A DNA stretch of 64,000 bases from Proteromonas lacertae (GCA_002245135.1 NGBS01000880.1:1-64000), one strand, 5' to 3'; counted from the first letter of the stretch, positions 10,576 to 21,336 are shown. Numbers and translations are program-made. The notes: generated by a model from the sequence alone, not told the origin.

Positions 10576-11928
10576 ATGGTAAAATTGGTTTATAACTAAA
10601 AATCATTTTTTATGATTTATATTTAGCAACAATATATCTTAATTAGAAAGTACATATTTTACACTTCAGTTTATCATATATTTATTTTAATAATAACGTT
10701 AATATATTATAAGATATTTATATTTAGAAATAAAAACAAATTTAATGATTTTATTAATTATTGTCAGAAAATAGCTAAAACAATTTCTAATAAACACATT
10801 AAATCAGTTTCAAAAAATGATAAATACAAAATATTATTCAATCTGTCATTAAAAAAGAAATGCCTATATTTAATAAATTATATTATTAAAGAGAATAAAT
10901 TATTTAAAAATGAACAGAATCATTTAAAATATAAAACATTTCCACATAGAAGCTATTATAGATTAAGTCCTATAATTAACAAAAGAGAATATATTCTGAT
11001 AAATACCTACGAAATGCAAAACTTCATATACACATATCAAAATCCATTAATTTGTGATAATAAAAATTTTTTATTAGTCACTGGATATTCAGCTGGACAA
11101 GGTATTGAGTTAAGAATTATAGCATCTTTGTTAGGATTAGCTATTGAAACAAATAGAATAGCTATATATCATCCATATTATAAAACTATTCATACTGCAG
11201 GTGATTATTGTAATAATAAATCTAGAAATTGGGAATGTTTTCTTGAACCATTGACAAATTGTTCTTTGCAGAACGAAAATATTTTATCTGCCGTGGAACT
11301 AGTATCCATACATCAATTAGATAAAATAGTTTATGTAGCTCAAAATAATATAAAGAAATATTTAAAACTAGTGCCACTTGCATTAAAAGATAAAATAAAT
11401 TGTACTATAAAACTATCATATATATATAAATATTGGTCTATACAATCATTAACATATGTTATTAGGTTAAATAAACGAACATATCAACATATTGTTAATA
11501 AATATAAAGAAATAAATAATATAAAATATATGGAGTGTATGAGCGTTTGGATTAGGCATGGAGATAAAATTAAAGAGATGAATTTAATACCCACTAATCA
11601 ATATGTAAGTGCAATTTCATTTTTTAAAAGTGTGGCAAAAACTAATTTTTTGGTGTATTTATCTTCTGATGATCCTAATGTATTTAATGAAGTAAATAAA
11701 TCATATTCAATAGTATACTTACATTTTAATAGAAGTGATTACAATATGACAAGAGAATATAAAGTAAGAGGATCAACTTTAACATTATATGTTTTAGCCG
11801 ATATTATGGCAGCATTGTCATGTAATTCTTTTTGTGGAACATTAAAGAGTAATATAATAAGAATAATTAATGAGCTAAGAATGACAGTAGGATTTCATTC
11901 TAATTCTCCATATTTTGAAATGGAATAA
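10576..11928 (+). CDS. FUT8/GT23-like fucosyltransferase, two exons (predicted)
   Basis: The main frame is open from 10,627 but has no ATG until 11,014, which would remove an obvious membrane anchor (FILIITLIYYKIFIF). A tiny exon, ATGGTAAAATTG at 10,576-10,587, followed by a 39-nt GT...AG intron (10,588-10,626), supplies a start in phase and gives about 438 residues. Family features: GYSAGQGIELR near the start of the catalytic region, WECFLEP, WIRHGDK (the acceptor/nucleotide-binding HxR-type motif of alpha-1,6-fucosyltransferases), VYLSSDDPN, and a C-terminal DIMAALSCNSFCGT segment like the FUT8 'DIxxLSxxxFxGTxSS' region. Likely a Golgi type II enzyme. The exact sugar is unproven. Confidence 0.65.
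10588..10626 (+). other. Predicted 39-nt intron
   Basis: Begins GTTTATAACT and ends TTTATATTTAG, between codons. It is similar in length and AT content to the introns at 19,447-19,485 and 43,249-43,280. It contains an in-frame TAG, so without splicing the anchor-bearing N-terminus could not be made. Transcript evidence would be decisive. Confidence 0.55.
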
Positions 11929-11929
11929 A

Positions 11930-12901
11930 ATGCATTTTACTCTAATAATATTTATTGCGGCAGTTATTATAACGATAACAATAATTATGAATAATGCTAT
12001 TTATAATAAAAATAATATGTCAGTAAATAAATATATAGAATCTTGTATATCTTATAACAATAATAAAAATCACTTGAATTATTTAATTGTGTATAAAACA
12101 TATACTGGTTGTGGCTTAGGTAATAAAATACCAACAATAATATCTAGCATTTTCTTTTCGCTTCTATCTATATCAAAATTTTATATTTATGGATGGAAAG
12201 ATATAACATCTTACTTTAAAATGCCAACATATTTAATAAATGATAATATCACCATAAACAAGATAATAGAAATAAGAACAATTAATAATTCTATTAGAAT
12301 GTTGCTAAATTATTATAAATCATTATCTATATATAAATATCATGGATTTATGAATATTATATACAATCTATATAATGATTCAAATATAATTAGAACTTAC
12401 AAAATTAATTCAATAGGATGGAATAGAATAATACAAGAAGTGTTTTTTAAACCATGCATAGCAGTAGAACAATATTTAAAATCATTTCAACAATTAAAAA
12501 GAAATCATATAATCGTGGGAGTTCATATAAGAACTGGATTTTTAACAAATTTATCAAAGATTACATTTTGGTATTCGTCAGATATTTATAAGAAATATAT
12601 AAAAGAAATAAATAAATTAATTAATACAAACAAAAAAATAAAAATATTAGTTGTATCAGACTCTTACGCTTTAATTGGAAGAATATCAAAAGAATACTAT
12701 AATAATTTATTCAACTATTCTGTACCTGGACCAGTGGTAAATCCACATTATTCAATGCATGGAAAGAATTATCAAAGCGGAATAAAACTACTAGCAGATA
12801 ATTATCTTTTATCACTTTGTGATATAGCTATAGGTTCCCATAGAAGTACTTATTTTTCATTAGCATGCTCTAGATCAAATGTAAAATGTATAAAAGTTTA
12901 A
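11930..12901 (+). CDS. Fucosyltransferase-like membrane glycosyltransferase
   Basis: Starts at ATG 11,930, one nucleotide after the stop of the previous gene. An N-terminal signal anchor (TLIIFIAAVIITITIIM) is followed by a lumenal domain. Motifs: GCGLGNKIPTI (the GxGNxx donor-binding loop of GT11/GT37-type fucosyltransferases), VGVHIRTG (HxRxG), and a C-terminal LSLCDIAIGSHRSTYFSLA, resembling the 'S.STF' end motif. About 323 residues. Specificity unknown. A decayed piece with the GLGNKIP motif is at about 41,995. The 1-nt spacing to the gene upstream is odd for eukaryotes. Confidence 0.7.
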   Translation: MHFTLIIFIAAVIITITIIMNNAIYNKNNMSVNKYIESCISYNNNKNHLNYLIVYKTYTGCGLGNKIPTIISSIFFSLLSISKFYIYGWKDITSYFKMPTYLINDNITINKIIEIRTINNSIRMLLNYYKSLSIYKYHGFMNIIYNLYNDSNIIRTYKINSIGWNRIIQEVFFKPCIAVEQYLKSFQQLKRNHIIVGVHIRTGFLTNLSKITFWYSSDIYKKYIKEINKLINTNKKIKILVVSDSYALIGRISKEYYNNLFNYSVPGPVVNPHYSMHGKNYQSGIKLLADNYLLSLCDIAIGSHRSTYFSLACSRSNVKCIKV

Positions 12902-12903
12902 AT

Positions 12904-13640
12904 TTACCATTTTGAAAAATTACATTCTGGAGGATTAGATATATTATTTATTCCAAAAATAATGCTCCACATATATTCCATATAGTTTGCTGAAAGTTTA
13001 TTATTTCTGCTTTCAATTACATATTGTTTTAATCCTTTTCTTAAATTGATATAAAATTGAAGTGAATGTTTTATTATTCTACTATTTTCAACAATAAATG
13101 TCGAACAACAAGGAAATATATGCTTGTATATATATAATTGTAGCATTGAAATGTTAATATATCCATGTTTCCTCATATATTTATCAATTTCATAGGTTTT
13201 GTTAAACATTATATTATAATGTCTTTTTTGACCAAATTTCAAATATAAACAATATAATCCTCCAAAATTTGTATTATCAAAATAGTGAATTCTTTTTAAG
13301 TATTCAATTCTGTTATAGATTTTTTCTAAATAATGCCATGATTTTGTATGATCATGGACAAATATATATTTTTTGTTCTTTTGTTTATTATAATTTTTTA
13401 TAATAAAATCTAACATTAAACCAGCTTCGCAAGAATCAAGATGATTTGTGCTTTTATTACACTTAAGAAAGATAGAACTGTAGGGTATTAAAGATGCTAT
13501 TAAATTAGACTTATTATTTTTATTACATGAAGATATTACTACATATATGTTTGGTATATATAATATTTTGAAATGATTAAAATATTCTAAACAGAATATA
13601 CATGTTATTATAAAATAGTTAATATAAACATAAATTTTAT
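12904..13640 (-). pseudogene. DUF3431-family protein, 5'-truncated
   Basis: The frame from 13,416 contains FVHDHTKSWHY, CCSTFIVENSRIIKHSLQFY and NYMEYMWSIIFG, matching the order of conserved blocks in DUF3431 proteins (putative glycosyltransferases). Upstream of that Met the same frame stays open and contains DSCEAGLMLDFIIKNY, a conserved family block, plus an anchor-like stretch near 13,590. It then meets the edge of the duplicated block at about 13,648 with no ATG. So the first exon was probably cut off by the duplication junction. Its stop lies 2 nt from the stop of the convergent neighbour. Confidence 0.65.
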
Positions 13641-13649
13641 AAAGTATTT

Positions 13650-14832
13650 ATCATTTCTAAGACAAAATACATATCCTTTGTTAATAAATTTCAATTCATG
13701 AATAATTATTAGTTGAGTATTTATATTGATAAGATCAAGTATATCACCTTCATTATTAATTATATCAACATGTAAAGATTGTTTAATCATATTTGAAGGA
13801 ATTTTATTGGAATGCAAAAATGAATTTTCTCTATAATTCTTTCCACATTTCTTTTCAAAGTATTCCAAATTATACAATCTCACAAAAGTGCAATATGTAT
13901 CACCATTACATGGAAAACGAGGAAAAATAATACTTCTGTTCAATTTTTTGCTAATATATATCAATGTTGATAATACATTTGTTATATTTGAGGTATTTAA
14001 ATAGAAGTATCTTTTACTGTAGTATAAATAATTAATTGATGTTGATGAATAATAACCATTATTATCTAAAGCATATATTCCTAATTCTTTCATCCTATAC
14101 ATTTTAGCCACAATACCAAAAGTATAATCATTATGAAACCCTATTAGATTTAAGACATTTGAAGATCTATTATATAAGAAATTATTCTATTGAAGAAGTT
14201 ATATCCATCCATAATAATATCTATATTCAATGATTTTACATGAGAAAAATTAATAGATTTCATATACCTATTTGCTAAACTTTGTTCAGAATAGCTCCAT
14301 TCATATGATGTGCAATTATTTTCAATTGAGATCAAATCATTTAAATAATTAATAGTAAACTTGCTTCTCTTTAGTAGTCTATATTTATTCATAATATAAA
14401 TTATATATACACTAATCCATAATTTAAAACATTACATATAACGCTATCACATGCTAATATTAAATCGATTGAAGAACTGAAATACTTTAATAGTTCATTA
14501 GGATTTTTGAAGAAGTATATATCAGCATCTAGTGCTAATAAATAATTTGTTTGTTTTATATATTTCATAAAAATAGGATGTTTTAGTCTCATTTTTTTAG
14601 CAAATCCAATTGTATGAATTTTATTTCCATATACATTCTCTTCAACTAATTTGGGAGAAATTTCAACTGGCAAATTATACCTTCTACATTTTTCATACAT
14701 TTTGGATGATGTTGCAATTACTTTAAAATTTTGAATATTATAGTATTTAATTACAGAAATATAAAAATTTCTCACTACATCAAAATAATATAAATAAAGT
14801 ACTTGTAATATAGAACTTATGATACAACACTT
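13650..14832 (-). pseudogene. GT77-like glycosyltransferase, broken copy
   Basis: Same gene as 42,492-43,765. It keeps LDADIYFFKNP, the 32-nt intron (14,379-14,410) and the SEQSLANRYM block, but has lost its ATG (now GTG), most of its N-terminal anchor through the deletion near 14,797, one nucleotide near 14,187 (frameshift) and its C-terminus at the block edge. Confidence 0.85.
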
Positions 14833-14860
14833 GGTTTTTATATACTTTTATCATTATTAT

Positions 14861-16664
14861 CAGGGTTGTATAAATAGGTAACCTATAGGTTATAGGTAAA
14901 ACCTTTAATCTAGCTTTGACCGTTGGTCTGTCAAACCTCGAGCATTATTTTGTTAAAATCTATTTTAATTACATACTGAGTAACATTAATACAAACTATC
15001 ATACTATATAAAATATTATTTCTGCTTCTTGTTTTACTTTAATTACCATAGTTAGAATAAGATTGGTTGAAATTGTATAAATATCTATTCTGATATATTA
15101 TAATTCATCTACAAACTACTCAATAGTGATATTTAACATATTTATAAACAACTTGTTATTTTGATGATTAATTTATATTGATTACTATCTCTAAAAAACA
15201 AATATAAATGTTGTTGTGCGCCGTTTGTCATAGTTGGCCATTTGTCTATCAGACACTTTTAAAACTAACTAAATGTATATTCTTACTTGTCTTGATGAAA
15301 AATTGTTACTTTTATACTTACGTTGTTATATGACCTTACCTCTGCAGTATACTTTTTTGTTAATATAAATAGTTTTAATATTTGCGCCGTTTGTTTTCTA
15401 GAAATTTATGAAGCAAACTAAATGCATATTTAGCTAATATAGACTAAAATATATTAGCTGAAATGTTTAGAACAACTTAATGTTGATCATAAAACATTTA
15501 AAATAATAAAAGAAAATATAGAATCAAGCCTCACTCAAGCCTATTTTTTACATTTCTTTTTTTATATAGAAAGATTTAATAATTATTATATTCTAATCAT
15601 TTCATCTAATATATTTTAGTCTATATTAGCTAAATATACATTTAGTTTGCTTTAAAAATTTCTAGAAAACAAACGGCGCAAATATTCAAACTATTTATAT
15701 TAACAAAAAAGTATACTGCAGAGGTAAGGTCATATAACAACGTAAGTATAAAAATAACAATTTTTCATCAAGACAAGTAAGAATATACATTTATTTTGTT
15801 TTAAAAGTGTCTGGTAGACAAATGGCCAACTATGACAAACGGCGCACAACAAATGTAATTATAATAATAAATCTCTATTTCTGGATATTAATGATTAGTC
15901 TTCAATAAGTCTCTTACTTTCTCAGTTTCTGAAAATAAATAAGCATTATAAAACTCTCTTAGAGGTATACTATATCCTAGTTTGAAGCAAAACCTTCTAA
16001 ATTCTGGTGAGTCTAATATTGTGGTACTGACTGACTGCCTTGAAGGTTATTAATTTACATAGATCTTTGTTGACAGAATCTGAATTGACTATGGCTTTTA
16101 CCATATGTAATAATCTGAATATTTTATTTTAATCACGTTTTCCAATACATTTTGAAGTAGTTAAAATGTTACTTCTCTAACATACAGCAATTGAATAAAT
16201 ACACAACTCTTTTGATGCGATAGGGGGTAATGTGATATCCCTATAGTTTCATATATTATAAAGTCTTATAAATATTGAGTAATTATACATTTAAATGATC
16301 TAAATCTTAAAATATCAAGATTTACTTAGTCAAACCATCAAGCTTGATGTTTTTTTCTTTTATTTTTTTTATTCTATAATTATCTTAATATTATGTTAAT
16401 AATATGTTACTGTGAGTCATCATTGAGAAATAGATCAAAGTAATAGTAACATAAAAAGTGCATCGACTGACGGTCAAATTTGATATTTGAAAGATGATGT
16501 ATAAAACATTAATTTTGTGTATATGGTTAGATAATATGCTTGTTAACTCATGTTCAATAGGAGGTCAACTAATAGTTAGTATAAGGAAGGTAAAGGTCAA
16601 GCTAAAGATATAGGTTTTGACCTATAGTTAAACCTATATTTTTTGACCGAAAAATACAACACTG
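14861..16664. mobile_element. Non-autonomous hAT element with 8-bp target duplication
   Basis: Left end CAGGGTTGTATAAATAGG and right end ...TACAACACTG are imperfect inverted repeats of hAT type (CAGxGTTGTA). They are flanked by identical ATTATTAT at 14,853-14,860 and 16,665-16,672. Copy B of the host segment lacks it. Sub-terminal AACCTATA repeats and GACCGTTGGTCTGTC are present. There is no transposase gene. A 640-bp foldback element is nested at 15,212-15,851. The left part recurs at 50,436-51,165. Confidence 0.88.
15212..15851. mobile_element. Polinton-related foldback MITE, 5-bp target duplication
   Basis: 640 bp, with about 260-bp inverted arms beginning TGTTGTGCGCCGTTTGTCAT and ending in the complement CGCACAACA. 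Flanks are AATGT on both sides (15,207-15,211 and 15,852-15,856). The uninterrupted site ATATAAATGTAATTATAA survives at 50,779-50,796, so ends and duplication can be read directly. TG...CA ends with a 5-bp duplication are what a retroviral-type integrase makes. The arms contain a second copy of GCGCCGTTTGT about 175 bp in. No gene. Confidence 0.88.
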
Positions 16665-16672
16665 ATTATTAT

Positions 16673-17187
16673 GATTATTAAAAGAAATATTTCAAAAAGA
16701 TTAAATCCATGAATTAACATATATTTATGTATATTATTTAGTAAAATAGATAAATTTTTAGGAAGATCTCTTATAATATATTGAGATATGTCAATTATTG
16801 ATATGTTATTATACTTGTATAAATATCCCATAAAAACATCTTCAATCCAAATCTTGGGATTTACATATTCTATAGATTTACTTAACGATTTAATGGTATT
16901 AAGAGGTATAATATATCCTACACCTTGCAAATAAGGTGAATATAAACTCTCTTTTATAATGTCATATGGAACATAATGGCTATACTTTCTATTTCTTAAC
17001 ACATGTGTTTTTGATATTTTACCTATAGCATAATTAGAGCTACTTATTTTTATATTATTCAACCATTTAATAATTAAAGAAATGTTGATAAATACATCTA
17101 TATCAGTTTTTAGCAAATATTTATAATTATAGTTTGCTGACCATAATATCATATGTACAGTTTGAATGCTAAGATTAAAATATGAAG
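16673..17187 (-). pseudogene. GT31 glycosyltransferase, 3' half (copy A)
   Basis: Matches 43,785-44,320: LLKTDIDVFINISLI (DxD-type motif), YLQGVGYIIPLNTI and WIEDVFMGYL are all present. The N-terminal half is missing; similarity stops at about 17,187. The C-terminus differs from copy B by a small indel and now runs into a short hydrophobic tail. Confidence 0.85.
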
Positions 17188-17479
17188 ATATTTTGCAGAA
17201 ATGTATTGAAATTACAATATAATTTAACTATAAAAAAATAATTATCAAAAAATAATCTTTATTCATTTTTATGAGTTTTCTTTGTCAATCTGCTATATTT
17301 TTTGGACCAAAATTTAGAGATGGTATTGTATATAAAAGAAAATGCATCCTATGCAATTTTAACGTCAATATTGGTATTTATTTTATAATAATAATTAGGA
17401 ACACAAAAAGAAACAAAAATTTAGTGAAGAGTGTATTAAAAACAAAAATTTAATCCAACACTTCAATCAGACTACAATA
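17188..17479. other. AT-rich junction region
   Basis: Between the duplicated block and the hAT transposase remnant. A 60-codon plus frame (17,271-17,453) has no recognisable features. Nothing else seen. Confidence 0.4.
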
Positions 17480-18592
17480 CTAACATACAGCAATATTAAT
17501 AGAAAAATTCTTTACCAATACGTGGCAGCGTTACACATAGATTGTCGACCTTTGCGATTTGGAGATGGATATGGGTTTAGTAGTTTTTTGATACATTATA
17601 TATAAAACTACCAACCTATAAGCAGATATCAGATACAACCGATTCAATTATATCGTTAATAAAAAATAAAATGGAATGTGACATAGAAAACACTAAATTT
17701 GTGAATATTCAAATGGACCTATGGAAAGGTAAAGGACAAACTACTTAGCTATTTTTGTGGACTTCATGACGGATATGAATATTACATCATATTTATTATA
17801 TATAGATCAAGCGATAGTGCCAGTGACATGTTAGCAGCTATAAAAATGTGCTCCTTTATACATATACATTGTTTTAGTCTTCGTTTACATAACGCATTAT
17901 TAAGATCGGAAACTAATTAAAACATCTGTGAATAAATTTAGTAAACTCCTTGATCATATTAACAGGAAGGACAATTTCTATGATGAACTAAGGAAAGTTT
18001 TAATATTAAAATATAATCAAGAAAAGTTAAATATAATAACTGCCAAAATACAAGTGCTATAGATGTTAGGTGGTTCTCTTCCTACGACATGATTCAACAT
18101 TTTGTTGAATCTTTTAATGATATAAGATCCTATATTCAAGTAAATATTATTATCAATTTTATTATTTTATAATTATTTATAGGTTATTGATAAAGATTAC
18201 ACAGAAGAGTATCCAAATAATAATGATTATGATTTAATTGTAGAAGTAATAAAAATACTTAAACCACTAATCGAATTACAGAAAAGGCTGATTCAAAGAA
18301 ATCGATGTTCATTAATAATTATAATTAAAAGATTAAAAGAAGTTCACAGAATACTTATTGATTATAAAGAAATGTATAGTTTAAGATTGAAAAAATCAAT
18401 TAATGCAGCCGTAAGCGGTCTATGTTTAGAGTATATTGAAGAGTTGCTTAATAGATTTAGTAATACAGATAAATATAATTATTTATGTATAAAAAAATAT
18501 CCTTCTGAGGTAAAAGAATTAAAGATAGCGTTAATGCTGAATCCATTAAATTATAAGTTGATGGTAAAAGATGATTATAGAGAATTATTATA
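17480..18592 (+). pseudogene. hAT transposase remnant
   Basis: Read across frames: CRPLRFGDGYGF (the hAT 'D.RPF..V...GF' block), FVNIQMDLWKGKG ('D.W.' catalytic region), SLRLHNALLRSET (Cys/His region), DVRWFSSYDMIQHFVE (the 'TRWNSTYxMxxR' block), a possible 42-nt GTAAAT...ATAG intron near 18,139-18,182, then an open frame to the TAA at 18,592 with the helical region that normally precedes the C-terminal dimerisation domain. Several stops and frame changes. The dimerisation domain is missing. It may be the family that mobilised the neighbouring non-autonomous element. Confidence 0.7.
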
Positions 18593-18606
18593 ATAATGAA
18601 TAATAA

Positions 18607-18635
18607 AGGGTTATAGCACAGTGTGCTATAACCCT
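18607..18635. repeat. Perfect 29-nt palindrome
   Basis: AGGGTTATAGCACA, one G, then the exact complement: 14-bp arms around a single base. It lies directly 3' of the hAT remnant. It could be a head-to-head junction of two transposon ends or an RNA hairpin at a transcript end. A weaker inverted pair, GACCACCA/TGGTGGTC, follows at 18,796-18,848. Confidence 0.7.
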
Positions 18636-18639
18636 ATAG

Positions 18640-19176
18640 TGTTTTTTCATCATTAGAAACGTTTTGAATGCATAATAAATATATCAATCGATTTCTCTAT
18701 TTATGCTGGGCTCATATATGCCCTTAGTTTGACTTTCTGATCATAATCGAAATCTAATTTTCTTAAAAAAATTCAAAAAACAATGATAGATAGGATGACC
18801 ACCATACTGTGTGATATGACACCATATAGTGACCATCCTATGTGGTGGTCACTATAAATTTAATAGAATAATCAAATACTATAAATTTTGAGTTGTTCTA
18901 ATTGTTCTAATTTAATAAGACATTTACAGAATCTGTCCAAACTATTTTCATTTTTAAACACATTATCCTGCAAATCAAATATTCTCAGTTGCTGTAAATG
19001 CGTTACAGTATTACACATACATTCTAAGCCGCTATCATCAATGTTACATTCTATTTTATTATTATATAACTAATTGATTATACTAGTAATATTTAGGCAT
19101 TTGAGGGTTAGGGTTTATATAATATTTTTTATTAATATTTATATAATAATAAATTTTAAGGACTTAATTAGCAGTC
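18640..19176. other. Intergenic region with inverted repeats, no supported gene
   Basis: Contains the GACCACCA...TGGTGGTC inverted pair (18,796-18,848, with TATAGTGACCATCC inside) and AT-rich sequence. A 61-codon frame at 18,888 has no identifiable features. Confidence 0.4.
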
Positions 19177-19810
19177 CTATTCATCAATGCCAAATACTTC
19201 TATGTCGTCATAAAGTTTTCTTGGCTTCTTGAACTTTTTCAAAACATTGTCTATTAAATCTTTTACAACTACTTCAACAACTGTTTTGATACCTTCACCA
19301 GAAATAATATTAACTTTAGTGTTTCCATTATCATCTTCATATTCACTTATACTGTTTGATGGATAATCATCATCTCCAAATTCTACAGAAGATATATTTA
19401 ATTCATGGAATAGATCGTAAATAAAGTAATCTAATGCTCTATCAACCTATTTATAATATATAAATATATAGATATATAAATATACAAATGATTTTTTAGA
19501 TTTAGAGTAATAGTGACAATTGAACATAATTATGCTTAAAAGCTTCTTGTATTCATCAACCTGTGATTTTCTTGTCAATTTTAAGGGAAGTCTTCTAAAT
19601 CTTTCAACATAATCTTTTAAACTTGAGCATAAAAACTTTCCATTATATCTATAAAATATATAGATGTAAAATATACCTATAACGACTTAGCTTATTCCTT
19701 GCTTTAAAGATCATCTCCAAATTATATAATTGCACTTGAAATACATTGTTCATTACTCTTGAATTGAACTGTCTTTTGTAGACAGTAACTGTTTTAATCT
19801 CACTATTCAT
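19177..19810 (-). CDS. Unrecognised host gene with two very short introns
   Basis: Three exons on the minus strand: 19,810-19,677, 19,648-19,486 and 19,446-19,177, encoding about 188 residues. Introns of 28 nt (19,649-19,676) and 39 nt (19,447-19,485) both run GTATAT...ATAG and both contain stops or frame changes that splicing removes. The joined frame is continuous. The protein is basic in the middle (RFRRLPLKLTRKS) and acidic at the C-terminus, ending VFGIDE. I recognise no family; it could itself be an old transposon protein. It is the best single proof of eukaryotic splicing here. Confidence 0.7.
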
Positions 19811-20220
19811 ATGTACTGCAAAAAACTTAAATCAAATAGAAAAATGTCAAACTTTATAGCTTGATCAATACATTAAAATTTTGTACTCTTGTTACAAAAC
19901 AAATTGACTTTAGCTAACTATAAATTATATATACTTACTAGGGTATATACCCATCTCAATTATATCAATATCTCATTTCAGACAATAATCTAAATCATCT
20001 TTGATTATGAAACATATATGAAATCTAACTACATCAATCGATTGCTCATGATATGCCATATAATAAGAAACACATCAGATTATTCATTATGCCAATGGAT
20101 CGTGAGATATTATTTTTTTTAACAAACCTCAAACATTTGTATTACTAAACAAACAATAACTTTATTGATTAGACCCATAAAAATTTAATAATATATATAA
20201 TAGCAAAAAATACAAAGAAT
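19811..20220. other. Left flank of Polinton A
   Basis: AT-rich, no gene. The left end of Polinton A must lie in or near this stretch, but I could not identify a terminal inverted repeat matching the region around 37.8 kb. Confidence 0.4.
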
Positions 20221-20706
20221 ATGCCTGACCATTTAACATATAATATGCTTAGACAACCTAACGGTGAATATGCTTTTTACATTCATATATATAGAGACAA
20301 TAGAGCACATAGATGGGTCATTCAATTTCCAATTAAAACAATGAAAATATTAAAAAGAAATAAAGTAAAGGTGTTTATATGTGGTTCACTCAGAACTAAT
20401 AGAAATGATCCAGAAGCACTAGGTGATTATAGACATCATGGTGATCAATTAATGATAAACCTCAAAACCTATGGGTATGACAGAAGAGCTTCAATATTAG
20501 TAATGAATAGAAAATTAAGAAATGGAGAACATGAGTATGCAGATGGTGATTGTATTCCTCAAAAATTTAAAAAATATGTTTTTCATCATATGAGTTATCA
20601 ATGGAATGGAGGGAATTTTTATCACATACATCCAGTTGATAGAAATGTTGCTGATGGAATTAGTAGTAGTGATAGTAGTAGTGATAGTAGTAGTGACTCT
20701 GATTAA
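20221..20706 (+). CDS. Polinton A orphan protein with Ser-Asp tail
   Basis: 161 residues. Moderately basic body with many Arg, His and Tyr (for example HRWVIQFPIKTMKILKRNK) and a C-terminal repeat of SSSD units encoded by an AGTAGTAGTGAT microsatellite. Family not recognised. A Ser/Asp tail also ends the ATPase of this element. First gene inside the left edge. Codon use is similar to that of the other Polinton A genes. Confidence 0.6.
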   Translation: MPDHLTYNMLRQPNGEYAFYIHIYRDNRAHRWVIQFPIKTMKILKRNKVKVFICGSLRTNRNDPEALGDYRHHGDQLMINLKTYGYDRRASILVMNRKLRNGEHEYADGDCIPQKFKKYVFHHMSYQWNGGNFYHIHPVDRNVADGISSSDSSSDSSSDSD

Positions 20707-20820
20707 ATACTTAAAAATTCTATTATTATTATTATTATTATATATGTTTGTTTTTTGTTTGATAAACATACTATTAATAGTTACTATATTTTAAATAATA
20801 TCAATTATAAAAATCACAAC

Positions 20821-21192
20821 ATGTCTTATTATGGAGGATGGCCAAAAGGGTTTAAAATTAGTAAAGACTGGAATACATATATTCCTAAATCAGTTAACAG
20901 GAGTAAATGGAGAAAGAGCTATGATTTGTATAGAGACAAAGTAAAGAATGCACTACAAAACAAAACAAAAGTTAAATTACAATATAGACAATTAATGAAA
21001 ATGTATGAACGATTATTAGCTGCTAATCCACCTAAACAAAGAGGAAGACCAAAAGGAAGTAAAGATAGAGCAAAACGTAAACCAAGACGAGCCGGGCCAC
21101 GAGCCGCGCCAAAGAATGATCCACATCGTATAGTTGTGCATAATGGCAGGCATTATCAGTATGGTATTCCAGTTCCTAATATGGATAATTAA
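20821..21192 (+). CDS. Basic AT-hook-like DNA-binding protein of Polinton A
   Basis: 123 residues from ATG 20,821 (the open frame starts earlier, at 20,755, but this Met gives the better protein). Highly basic. QRGRPKGSKDRAKRKPRR near residues 78-95 contains the RGRP core of an AT-hook, which binds the minor groove of AT-rich DNA. A role in genome packaging or in regulating transcription of this AT-rich element is plausible but not shown. Separated by 114 nt from the gene before. Confidence 0.6.
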   Translation: MSYYGGWPKGFKISKDWNTYIPKSVNRSKWRKSYDLYRDKVKNALQNKTKVKLQYRQLMKMYERLLAANPPKQRGRPKGSKDRAKRKPRRAGPRAAPKNDPHRIVVHNGRHYQYGIPVPNMDN

Positions 21193-21298
21193 AGTAATTC
21201 TTTATATATTTCTTTTTATGTAATGTTATGTGTGTTTGTTTTTTTGGTGTTTGGTACTGCTATATCCGGCGGCCACTTTGCAACTTGAATTGTAATAT

Positions 21299-21326
21299 AA
21301 GTTACAACTGGCGCCAGTTGTAACTT
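21299..21326. terminator. Perfect 28-bp palindrome between convergent genes
   Basis: AAGTTACAACTGGC followed by its exact complement. It sits between the 3' ends of the plus gene at 20,821 and the minus gene at 21,430. Possible hairpin signal for 3' end formation, as known for mimivirus and its virophages; here this is inference only. Confidence 0.45.
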
Positions 21327-21336
21327 GAATTGTGAT

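Larger units (their letters stand above)
13648..17187. repeat. Segmental duplication, copy A of a GT77/GT31 gene pair
   Basis: This segment repeats 42,520-44,320 at high identity, interrupted by a hAT element (14,861-16,664). Differences: start codon ATG to GTG in the GT77-like gene near 14,830, a deletion of about 70 bp near 14,797 between two copies of AATAATATAAAT, a 1-nt deletion near 14,187, and truncation of both flanking genes at the block edges (about 13,648 and 17,187). Copy B at 42.5-44.8 kb is therefore the intact parent. Confidence 0.9.

Noticed and set aside
15212-15851. CRISPR-like or tandem repeat interpretation of repeated GCGCCGTTTGT
   Set aside because: The repeats are inverted arms of one foldback element with an empty site elsewhere; there is no spacer array.
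18888-19073. 61-codon Ser/Leu/Cys-rich frame
   Set aside because: No start context, homology or neighbouring coding signal; likely chance.
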